From NCBI GenBank assembly GCA_017960475.1, contig JAGCZH010000025.1:1-64000 (forward strand): a stretch of DNA of 64,000 nucleotides, in the 5' to 3' direction. The notes beneath the pieces were generated by a model that worked only from the letters and a program-made list of their open reading frames with translations, had not been told where the DNA came from and made no database searches. This document shows, one piece after another, positions 57,846-64,000 of the stretch. Source of the stretch: Bacteroidales bacterium (lineage in GTDB: Bacteria; Bacteroidota; Bacteroidia; Bacteroidales; P3). The translations under genes and the position numbers were made by a program. Position 1 is the first letter of the stretch, and each line of letters opens with the position of its first letter.

Positions 57846-58616
57846 ATGAAGATAAGCATACTCGGCTCAGGCAATGTTGCCACCCATCTCGCAAAAGCAT
57901 TCCATAACGCAGGATACCAAATACTACAGATATGGTCTCGTGAATACGACCACGCCGAAGTGCTGGCAAACCAAGTATTCGCCGAGCCCATCGACCGGCT
58001 GTCACTACTCTACCCTACTGCCGATGTATACATCCTTGCCGTGACCGACGACGCTCTCTTTGACCTGGCCCTCGATCTTAGGCTGCGCGACGCCATAGTA
58101 CTCCACACAGCGGGATCCGTATCGACAAAAGTATTGCAACCCATAAGTCGTAAACACGGAGTAATATGGTCACCGCAGACTTTTATCCGCGACGTATCCA
58201 TGGACTATGCATCGTTGCCATTCTGTATCGAAGGTTCCTCAGCCGACGTCGAAGAGCAGATAAGACAGCTTCTCCTTCCTATATCTCAGCACATATATGT
58301 CATTGACACACAGCAAAGACAATGGTTACATCTAGCAGCAGTGATGACGAACAATTTCGGCAATGCCATCAATGCTTTAGCACAAGACATATTGATAGCA
58401 CACAACATACCCTTCGAAATCCTGCATCCTTTAATAGAGATGACGGCCGAAAAAATAAAGCATGGAGGTTTGTGGCAACAACAGACAGGTCCCGCACGTA
58501 GACAAGACAACAAAACACTCGACAACCAACGTCGTCTAATAGCGGACGATGAGCGACTCCTACGACTTTACGACCTTCTGACAGAGATGATACAAGAAAA
58601 AACAAAGAGCAGATAA
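57846..58616 (+). CDS. Rossmann-like/DUF2520 protein
   Basis: This 256-residue protein has an N-terminal nucleotide-binding fold (ILGSGNVATHLAKAF at 4-18) and a C-terminal DUF2520 helical domain with QQQTGPARRQDNKTLDNQRR near 210-229. It resembles ketopantoate-reductase or F420-dependent oxidoreductase folds, but the substrate is not known. It starts 20 nt after the terminator and is followed within 14 nt by the tatD-like gene. Confidence 0.85.
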   Translation: MKISILGSGNVATHLAKAFHNAGYQILQIWSREYDHAEVLANQVFAEPIDRLSLLYPTADVYILAVTDDALFDLALDLRLRDAIVLHTAGSVSTKVLQPISRKHGVIWSPQTFIRDVSMDYASLPFCIEGSSADVEEQIRQLLLPISQHIYVIDTQQRQWLHLAAVMTNNFGNAINALAQDILIAHNIPFEILHPLIEMTAEKIKHGGLWQQQTGPARRQDNKTLDNQRRLIADDERLLRLYDLLTEMIQEKTKSR

Positions 58617-58630
58617 TAACACACACGGTC

Positions 58631-59425
58631 TTGATAGACACACATTCACATATCTATTCGGAAGAATTCGACCTGGACAGGGACGAAGTGATTCTGCGTG
58701 CCCGACAAGCGGGGCTGAAACATATACTATTGCCCGCCATTGACACTGAAAGCCACGATCGTCAAGAAGCGCTAGCACTATCAGATCCAAATATGTTCAG
58801 ACAGATGATGGGTCTTCACCCGACATCGGTCAACGATGAATACCAGACACAACTGCAGGTCACGAAAGAAAGACTATTTGACAATCCCGACAAATACGTT
58901 GGAATTGGGGAGATTGGCTTGGACTTTTATTGGGACACCACTTATAGAGAGCAACAAACAACAGCACTTATCGAGCAACTATCGTGGGCGACAAAACTTA
59001 ACAAACCGGTAGCGTTACATATTCGAAACGGCAAAGACGGCAAAGAGGAAAGCAACGCCTATTCCGCCATTTTCAACATCCTAGAGAAACATTGCACACA
59101 AAAGCCTCGTGGAATCTTTCATTGTTTCAGTGGCACACTGGATGAGGCGCGGAAAGCCGTCTCAATGGGATTTGTAATTGGCATAGGGGGTGTCGTCACA
59201 TACAAAAAATCACTTCTGCCAGATATCGTCGCATCGCTTCCACTTGAAAAAATCGTTCTGGAGACCGATGCACCCTATCTTGCACCCGTGCCACACCGTG
59301 GTCACCGCAACGAAAGTGCCTATATAGTTCATGTAGCCCAAAAAGTGGCCGAAATAAAGAGTATCAGCGTTGAGCAAGTAGAAGAAGTGACGACCACTAC
59401 CGCAGAGACACTTTTTGGATTGTAA
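58631..59425 (+). CDS. TatD-family metal-dependent DNase (TTG start)
   Basis: This 264-residue amidohydrolase-fold nuclease carries the metal motif HSH in the first residues (IDTHSHIY). GEIGLDFYWD is near 95, HIRNG near 137, GIFHCFSG near 160 and the LETDAPYLAP catalytic Asp segment near 215. The frame has no ATG or GTG upstream, so TTG at 58631 is the most plausible start. TatD proteins degrade damaged or chromatin-like DNA, and related members act on other substrates. It follows the DUF2520 gene by 14 nt. Confidence 0.88.
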   Translation: MIDTHSHIYSEEFDLDRDEVILRARQAGLKHILLPAIDTESHDRQEALALSDPNMFRQMMGLHPTSVNDEYQTQLQVTKERLFDNPDKYVGIGEIGLDFYWDTTYREQQTTALIEQLSWATKLNKPVALHIRNGKDGKEESNAYSAIFNILEKHCTQKPRGIFHCFSGTLDEARKAVSMGFVIGIGGVVTYKKSLLPDIVASLPLEKIVLETDAPYLAPVPHRGHRNESAYIVHVAQKVAEIKSISVEQVEEVTTTTAETLFGL

Positions 59426-59478
59426 CGAGCTACCTTACATTTTTTTCATTGCAAAATATACTTCGTTTATGGCATACT

Positions 59479-59518
59479 GCATGGGAAAACCCATTTACGA
59501 GAGAATGGATTCCCATGC
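59479..59518 (+). terminator. Inverted repeat after tatD-like gene
   Basis: A 9-bp stem (GCATGGGAA, 59479-59487, with 59510-59518) is extended inward by five further pairs (CCATT) after a small bulge, with an 8-nt loop. No long T-run follows. It lies 54 nt after the tatD-like stop and 42 nt before the promoter-like element of the next gene. Confidence 0.55.
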
Positions 59519-59559
59519 CTAGTTAAAGATATTTTCACAAACACATAAGGAATATCGTG

Positions 59560-59576
59560 TTTTTTTTGTAAATTTG
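59560..59576 (+). promoter_or_regulatory. T-tract promoter of carboxyltransferase gene
   Basis: Eight T (59560-59567) and a G are followed by the -7 match TAAATTTG (59569-59576), the same layout as before the asparaginase gene. No -33 TTTG is at the normal distance. Transcription should start near 59583, which supports the ATG at 59653. Confidence 0.5.
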
Positions 59577-59652
59577 TATGCGATTTCTCCACAAGAAACA
59601 GTATATATTATTATATATATCAATACATTACACTTTTAAGCAATCAAAAAAT

Positions 59653-61434
59653 ATGTCCAAAGAAATAAAATTCAGCCTCGTATATCGTGATATGTGGCAA
59701 TCGTCGGGTAAATATCAGCCACGAGTAGACCAGCTCACAAAAATCGCTCCCGTTATAGTTGACATGGGTTGTTTTGACCGCATTGAGACCAATGGAGGCG
59801 CTTTTGAACAGGTGAATCTCATGTATGGCGAGAATCCCAACAAAGCGGTAAGAGCATGGACCAAGCCCTTCAACGAGGCTGGCATACAGACACACATGCT
59901 GGAACGAGCCCTTAATGGACTACGCATGTACGGAGTGCCCAAAGATGTGCGTCAGCTTATGCCCAAAGTGAAGAAAGCACAGGGTGTTGACATTATGCGT
60001 TCTTTTTGCGGACTCAATGATCCACGCAACTTAGAGTTGTCGGTGAAATATGCCAAAGAGGCTGGAATGATAAGTCAGGCGGCACTTAGTATTACCCATT
60101 CCCCTGTTCACACGGTAGAATATTACATGGGCATAGTGGACAAACTTGTTGAATTTGGAGCTGACGAGATTTGCCTTAAGGATATGGCCGGTGTGGGTCG
60201 TCCAGCCACTTTGGGTCGACTGGTAAAAGAGATAAAAACAAAATACCCTCATATTATTGTACAGTACCACGGACACACAGGTCCAGGTCTTTCCATGGCG
60301 TCTACGCTGATGGTCGCACAGGCTGGAGCCGACGTGATAGATTGTGCCATGGAGCCTCTTTCGTGGGGTATGGTACACCCAGACGTCATTTCAGTACAAG
60401 CCATGCTTAAAGATGCTGGGTTCACTGTAAAAGACATCAACATGGATGCCTATATGGAAGCCCGCAAAATGACCCAGGAATTTATCGATGATTTCTTAGG
60501 CCTCTATATCAACCCCGCAAACCGAATCAGCACATCGTTACTCGTAGGCTGTGGACTGCCTGGAGGCATGATGGGTTCTATGATGACCGACCTCCGAGGC
60601 GTTCATGGCGCCATAAATATGGCGTTGAAGAAAAGCGGCAAACCCGAGGTAAGCTTCGAAGAACTCACTGTGCAGCTATTCCAAGAGGTAGAGCACATTT
60701 GGCCTATGCTGGGATATCCTCCACTGGTCACTCCTTTCAGCCAATACACCAAAAACATAGCTGTAATGAACCTTCTGTCTATGGCACAGGGCAAGCCCCG
60801 TTTCAGTCAGATTGACAAAGACAGTTGGAGTATGATATTAGGGAAAGCCGGCAAATTGCCAGGCGAACTAGCACCAGAGATAGTGCAATTGGCCAAAGAG
60901 CAAGGAATGGAGTTCTATGAAGGTGTTCCGCAGGATGCCTATCCAGACGCATTACCCGAATATATCAAAGAGATGGAAGCCAACAATTGGGATCGTGGAC
61001 AAGACGACGAAGAGCTTTTCGAGCTTGCCATGCACGACCGCCAATACCGCGACTACAAGAACGGTGTTGCCAAGGACCGTTTCTACAAAGAAATAGAGAA
61101 ACTCCGGGCCGAGAAAAACTCTGTGTCCACAGCCCCCGCCGCCGAACCAGGAACCATGCCCAACTACATGAAGGAGCGCTACCGCAACGCTGTGCCTGTC
61201 GTTGCCACGGCAACAGGGCAGTTGCTATGGGAGATAGACTTTGATGACAAGAGCATACCTCCAGCTCCAGGTCGGGAATACAAAGCCGGTGAAACGTTCT
61301 GCACAATTCAAGCCAGCTACGCTCTGATGCCTGTCACGATGGAAATTGGTGGCCGTTTAGCCGATACCTGCATGCCACAAGGAGCCATGGTGAAGAAAGG
61401 AGACGTCATAGGCTGGATAGAGCCCATCCAATAA
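59653..61434 (+). CDS. pycB: Carboxyltransferase (pyruvate carboxylase/oxaloacetate decarboxylase B-type) with lysine-less biotinyl-like tail
   Basis: This 593-residue protein has a TIM-barrel carboxyltransferase domain. It is marked by FSLVYRDMWQSSGKYQPR near 7-24, the FCGLNDPRN segment near 120, ICLKDMAGVGRP near 175 and HGHTGPGLSMAS near 208. A conserved PYC/OADA helical domain follows. The last ~70 residues resemble a biotinyl domain, but the place of the usual MKM lysine reads IQASYALMPV. The protein should depend on a separate biotin carrier. ATG 59653 is chosen over an in-frame start at 59578 that coincides with the promoter. RnfA follows, and sodium-linked decarboxylation is conceivable. 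Confidence 0.88.
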   Translation: MSKEIKFSLVYRDMWQSSGKYQPRVDQLTKIAPVIVDMGCFDRIETNGGAFEQVNLMYGENPNKAVRAWTKPFNEAGIQTHMLERALNGLRMYGVPKDVRQLMPKVKKAQGVDIMRSFCGLNDPRNLELSVKYAKEAGMISQAALSITHSPVHTVEYYMGIVDKLVEFGADEICLKDMAGVGRPATLGRLVKEIKTKYPHIIVQYHGHTGPGLSMASTLMVAQAGADVIDCAMEPLSWGMVHPDVISVQAMLKDAGFTVKDINMDAYMEARKMTQEFIDDFLGLYINPANRISTSLLVGCGLPGGMMGSMMTDLRGVHGAINMALKKSGKPEVSFEELTVQLFQEVEHIWPMLGYPPLVTPFSQYTKNIAVMNLLSMAQGKPRFSQIDKDSWSMILGKAGKLPGELAPEIVQLAKEQGMEFYEGVPQDAYPDALPEYIKEMEANNWDRGQDDEELFELAMHDRQYRDYKNGVAKDRFYKEIEKLRAEKNSVSTAPAAEPGTMPNYMKERYRNAVPVVATATGQLLWEIDFDDKSIPPAPGREYKAGETFCTIQASYALMPVTMEIGGRLADTCMPQGAMVKKGDVIGWIEPIQ

Positions 61435-61487
61435 TTGGTGTTTCTATAGTGTAATTAACGACAGTTAAAGGCAACAAAGAAAAAAAA

Positions 61488-61519
61488 TTTGCTCAATCAA
61501 AAAAATAGGTGTAATTTTG
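61488..61519 (+). promoter_or_regulatory. Promoter of rnfA
   Basis: TTTG at 61488-61491 is spaced 20 nt from TAATTTTG at 61512-61519, a strong consensus match. Transcription would start near 61526, inside the left arm of the hairpin listed next. The gap after the pycB stop is 53 nt. Confidence 0.65.
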
Positions 61520-61560
61520 CCGTCTGGTTAGGTTCAAGAAAAAAGGTCTAATCAGACGGC
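61519..61560 (+). promoter_or_regulatory. Hairpin at the predicted rnfA transcript start
   Basis: A 13-bp inverted repeat with one G-T pair (61519-61531 with 61548-61560) has a 16-nt loop and is followed by AATTATTTT. The -7 box touches its left arm. It may be a terminator for pycB that also serves as a leader structure, or an operator. Confidence 0.6.
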
Positions 61561-61592
61561 AATTATTTTAAACACAACAAAATATACGCAAA

Positions 61593-62183
61593 ATGGATGC
61601 ACTAAGTCCCTTTGCACTAATCATAGGTGCAATATTTGTTAACAATGTGGTGCTTGCACAATTCCTTGGCATTTGCCCGTTCCTAGGCGTGTCGAAAGAT
61701 GTTAAAAGTTCCCTGGGCATGGGTGGTGCCGTACTTTTTGTCATGCTTCTTGCCACATTGGTGACATACCTAATATACAAATATCTGCTATTGCCTTTCG
61801 ATCTCGTATATCTTCAGACAATAGCCTACATTCTGGTCATTGCCGGTTTGGTCCAGATGGTAGAGATAGTGCTGAAGAAAATAGCACCTGCACTGTACCA
61901 AACCCTCGGTGTTTTTCTGCCTCTTATCACCACCAACTGCGCCGTTCTCGGTGTCGCCATACTTGTCATACAGAAAGATATGAATCTGTTACAAAGCATA
62001 ATCTACGCAGGGAGTATAGCCGTTGGCTTCACTCTGGCTTTGGTTATCTTTGCCGGCATACGAGAGCAAATGGAACTCACCGGTGTTCCAAAAGGAATGA
62101 AAGGTGTTCCTATAGCTTTAGTTACAGCAGGAATCCTTGCAATGGCATTCATGGGATTCGGAGGTATAGTTCCTACACCTTGA
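61593..62183 (+). CDS. rnfA: Rnf complex subunit RnfA
   Basis: RnfA is an inner-membrane subunit of the Rnf ferredoxin:NAD oxidoreductase, a sodium- or proton-translocating complex. The 196 residues form six membrane segments and show FLGICPFLGVSKDVKSSLG at 24-42 and FLPLITTNCAVLGVAILVIQ near 108, closely matching RnfA. The family also includes NqrE and NqrD, but the LPLITTNCAVLG stretch and length fit RnfA best. No other rnf gene lies in the window, so it is an orphan copy with its own promoter. Confidence 0.87.
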   Translation: MDALSPFALIIGAIFVNNVVLAQFLGICPFLGVSKDVKSSLGMGGAVLFVMLLATLVTYLIYKYLLLPFDLVYLQTIAYILVIAGLVQMVEIVLKKIAPALYQTLGVFLPLITTNCAVLGVAILVIQKDMNLLQSIIYAGSIAVGFTLALVIFAGIREQMELTGVPKGMKGVPIALVTAGILAMAFMGFGGIVPTP

Positions 62184-62205
62184 AATGGTCAAAATGTTAA
62201 AATTC

Positions 62206-62238
62206 AAAGCTGTTTTCATTCAAAAAACAGCTTTTTTT
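62206..62238 (+). terminator. Terminator of rnfA
   Basis: An 11-bp stem (AAAGCTGTTTT at 62206-62216 with 62224-62234) is followed by a run of seven T (62232-62238). It lies 23 nt after the rnfA stop. Confidence 0.9.
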
Positions 62239-62320
62239 ATTTCAAAAACAAACCATAATCATTTTATAACATACTATATATTAGCACGATAAAAGGATAT
62301 TAAGAATTTTTAAACTTTTT

Positions 62321-62355
62321 TTTGTGCCTCCAGTAGTAATTATATAGTACTTTTG
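62321..62355 (+). promoter_or_regulatory. Promoter of small lipoprotein gene
   Basis: The -7 match TACTTTTG is at 62348-62355, and TTTG is at 62321-62324, 23 nt upstream, so spacing is a little long. The leader to ATG 62406 is about 45 nt. Confidence 0.5.
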
Positions 62356-62405
62356 CAGCCTGAAACAACATTAAAAATCAACAACCAATTTAAATTCAAA
62401 AGAAA

Positions 62406-62621
62406 ATGAAGAAAGTATTTTTTGCACTTGCAATTGCTGCTATGTTCTCTTTCGTTGCTTGCAACGGCAATACCGAACAGAAAGCTGACACTCCTGCTCC
62501 CGTGAACAACGAAGAGGTTGCCAATCAGCCTGCTCCCGAGAACAATGATTCAGCTAATGTCAACTGCGCTGCTGACGAGAACGCTGACGCTAACGCTGAT
62601 GCCAACGCAGAGCAGAAATAA
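62406..62621 (+). CDS. Small Ala/Asn/Asp-rich lipoprotein
   Basis: This 71-residue protein has a signal of about 18 residues with a lipobox ending at Cys19 (FVAC). The mature part is low-complexity: Pro-Ala and Asn-rich, ending in ADENADANADANAEQK repeats. Two extra cysteines are absent except one near residue 54. The acidic repeats suggest a flexible, surface-exposed or periplasmic peptide. It has its own promoter and a strong terminator, which points to high expression. The function is unknown. Confidence 0.8.
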   Translation: MKKVFFALAIAAMFSFVACNGNTEQKADTPAPVNNEEVANQPAPENNDSANVNCAADENADANADANAEQK

Positions 62622-62657
62622 GCAACTGCATATTGCACTCGGATAATTTCCGAAAGA

Positions 62658-62692
62658 GAAAAAAAGCCTCACATACGTGAGGCTTTTTTTTT
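62658..62692 (+). terminator. Terminator of small lipoprotein gene
   Basis: The stem GCCTCAC/GTGAGGC (62666-62672 with 62677-62683) has an ATAC loop, with A-runs before and T-runs after the stem. It is a textbook Rho-independent terminator, possibly acting in both directions. Confidence 0.93.
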
Positions 62693-62717
62693 ATTTAATA
62701 CCCAAAGAGAATTCCTA

Positions 62718-62741
62718 TTTGAAAAAAAAATGTTATTTTTG
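62718..62741 (+). promoter_or_regulatory. A-tract promoter of mannose-1-phosphate guanylyltransferase gene
   Basis: The -7 match TATTTTTG is at 62734-62741, preceded by nine A (62722-62730). A TTTG at 62718-62721 is only 12 nt away, too close for a normal -33 box. The leader would be about 115 nt. Confidence 0.45.
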
Positions 62742-62861
62742 CAAATTGGTTGAAAACGAGATTACCTTAAGAATTTAGAATAACTTGATAAAAAAAATCA
62801 AAAAACACTTACCATATATACTATTCACATCTTCCATAACATTATCGAAAACTAAATAACC

Positions 62862-63923
62862 ATGAGCAACAGGTATTGTATCATTATGGCTGGCGGAATA
62901 GGGAGCCGCTTTTGGCCTTTAAGCAAGAACAGCTACCCGAAACAGTTTCTTGACATACTAGGCACTGGCAAGAGTTTTATCCGCAGCACCTTTGAACGTT
63001 TTCTGGCCATTGTCCCAGCAGAGAATTTCCTTGTGGTAACAAATGCCGCATACAAAGACGCCGTATTGGAACATATTCCGGAGCTGAAACCCAACCAGAT
63101 ACTATGCGAACCCATGCGACGCAACACGGCACCATGTATAGCTTACGCATGTTACAGAATATTGTCACAACAGCAAAACGCCGTTATTGCTGTGACCCCT
63201 TCCGACCATCTAGTGACCAATGAAACAGAATTCCATAAAATAATAAACACAGGATTTGATTTCGTTGGGCAGGAAAGCAACGAAGAGGCCCTTGTCACAA
63301 TAGGAATACGTCCAAGCCGTCCAGAGACAGGATATGGTTATATAGAGCTTCAGAAAGGAGACAATCCTCTGGGCGTTGTCTCGGCAATACAAGGTTTCAA
63401 AGAAAAACCCGACCTTGAGAGAGCAAAAGAGTATCTTGCCTCAGGCAATTACATGTGGAATTCCGGAATCTTTATCTGGTCATTGCAAGGCATACTGAAA
63501 GCATACCATAAATTCCTGCCTGATATGGCGGCGATTTTTGATAGTGGCAAACAGCTGTTCGGCACCGACGACGAGCAAGAGTTCATCGACAGCCATTTCG
63601 CGCAATGCGAAAACATCTCCATAGACTATGGTATAATGGAACGCGCAAAGAAACGCTACACTATCCCAGCTGAATTCGGGTGGAGCGATATAGGTACATG
63701 GGGCTCGCTTTTCACTCATGCAGACAAAGACAGCGATAACAATGCCCGCAAAGGCAACATTTATGTCAATGACACCAAAAACAGTATTGTGAATGTGGAA
63801 GATGGTGTAGAAGCCATCGTCGAAGGGCTTGACGGTTATTTAGTAGCCTATCGTGACCACTCGCTTTTAGTCTGCCGGCTATCAGAAGAGCAACATATAA
63901 AAGAATGGGTGGAGAAACTATAA
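62862..63923 (+). CDS. manC: Mannose-1-phosphate guanylyltransferase
   Basis: This enzyme makes GDP-mannose from GTP and mannose-1-phosphate for surface glycans and GDP-fucose. The 353 residues carry the nucleotide-binding signature GGIGSRFWPLSKNSYPKQF at 11-29, EPMRRNTAPCIAYA near 83, a TPSDHLV segment near 109 and the FKEKPD segment near 175, then FGWSDIGTWGSL near 270. It lacks the C-terminal isomerase domain of bifunctional ManC proteins, so it is the one-domain form. The partner phosphomannomutase is not in the window. Confidence 0.94.
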   Translation: MSNRYCIIMAGGIGSRFWPLSKNSYPKQFLDILGTGKSFIRSTFERFLAIVPAENFLVVTNAAYKDAVLEHIPELKPNQILCEPMRRNTAPCIAYACYRILSQQQNAVIAVTPSDHLVTNETEFHKIINTGFDFVGQESNEEALVTIGIRPSRPETGYGYIELQKGDNPLGVVSAIQGFKEKPDLERAKEYLASGNYMWNSGIFIWSLQGILKAYHKFLPDMAAIFDSGKQLFGTDDEQEFIDSHFAQCENISIDYGIMERAKKRYTIPAEFGWSDIGTWGSLFTHADKDSDNNARKGNIYVNDTKNSIVNVEDGVEAIVEGLDGYLVAYRDHSLLVCRLSEEQHIKEWVEKL

Positions 63924-63930
63924 AAAAACA

Positions 63931-63959
63931 TAAGGCGATAAGCTAAGCTTATCGCCTTA
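63931..63959 (+). terminator. Terminator-like palindrome after manC
   Basis: A near-perfect palindrome (63931-63943 with 63947-63959) has a three-base loop and lies 8 nt after the manC stop. Flanking A-run and short T-run are present, but the T-run is weak. It could also work for a gene beyond the window edge. Confidence 0.7.
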
Positions 63960-64000
63960 CATCTTTCAATTCAGAAACAACCGAACTTTCAGGCCTTTAA

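Overview
The window looks like a chromosomal segment of a Bacteroidetes bacterium, most likely order Bacteroidales. The evidence is: promoters of the Bacteroidetes type (TTTG, 19-20 nt, TAnnTTTG); translation starts without Shine-Dalgarno sequences; PorT and GldD, which belong to type IX secretion/gliding systems; a DUF2795 protein; lipoproteins and secreted glycosidases; and a fused str-S10-spc-alpha ribosomal cluster with Bacteroidetes-style proteins (cysteine-poor L36, tailed L17 and S3). No rRNA, tRNA, CRISPR array, insertion sequence or prophage was seen.

Layout. 0.5-8.2 kb, plus strand: asparaginase I, a heptose-7-phosphate kinase, PorT, a large FAD protein, UvrB and an SpoU-type RNA methyltransferase. 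8.2-15.4 kb, mostly minus strand: HldD, a lipoprotein, a secreted alpha/beta hydrolase, GldD, Pcm, ThiL and enolase, plus one plus-strand gene that looks like a methyltransferase that has lost its core. 16-19 kb: a lipocalin-like lipoprotein and a GH92 mannosidase. 19.2-26.9 kb, minus strand: one apparent transcription unit of porin, pstS, pstC, pstA, pstB, cysD, cysN and cysH. 27.3-32.7 kb, plus strand: a membrane-anchored AraC-type regulator, a GH106-like glycosidase and a GH28 polygalacturonase. 33-51.6 kb, minus strand: 33 ribosomal, translation and secretion genes from rpsL to rplQ behind one textbook promoter. 52-64 kb, plus strand: S41 protease, TlpA-like thioredoxin, Nudix, Mrp, NifU-like protein, cobalamin adenosyltransferase, DUF2795, DUF2520, TatD, a pyruvate/oxaloacetate carboxyltransferase, RnfA, a small lipoprotein and mannose-1-phosphate guanylyltransferase.

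How the genes work together. HldE-type kinase and HldD make ADP-heptose for lipopolysaccharide. ManC feeds GDP-mannose to surface glycans. PorT and GldD serve outer-membrane export. GH106 and GH28 suggest use of rhamnose-containing pectin. ATP sulfurylase (CysDN) and an iron-sulfur APS reductase (CysH) form the first steps of sulfate assimilation. They sit directly behind a PstSCAB-like ABC transporter and an anion-type porin, so this 'phosphate' transporter may really serve sulfate. The carboxyltransferase lacks the biotinyl lysine and must work with a separate biotin carrier. RnfA stands alone without the other Rnf subunits.

The observations most worth following are: the porin-pst-cys unit; three changed active-site positions in ThiL; the core-deleted methyltransferase; the orphan rnfA with a hairpin at its predicted transcript start; the GH28 that repeats its first module at its end; a palindrome that contains the GH106 promoter; and near-identical promoter blocks at the left edge and before rpsL.
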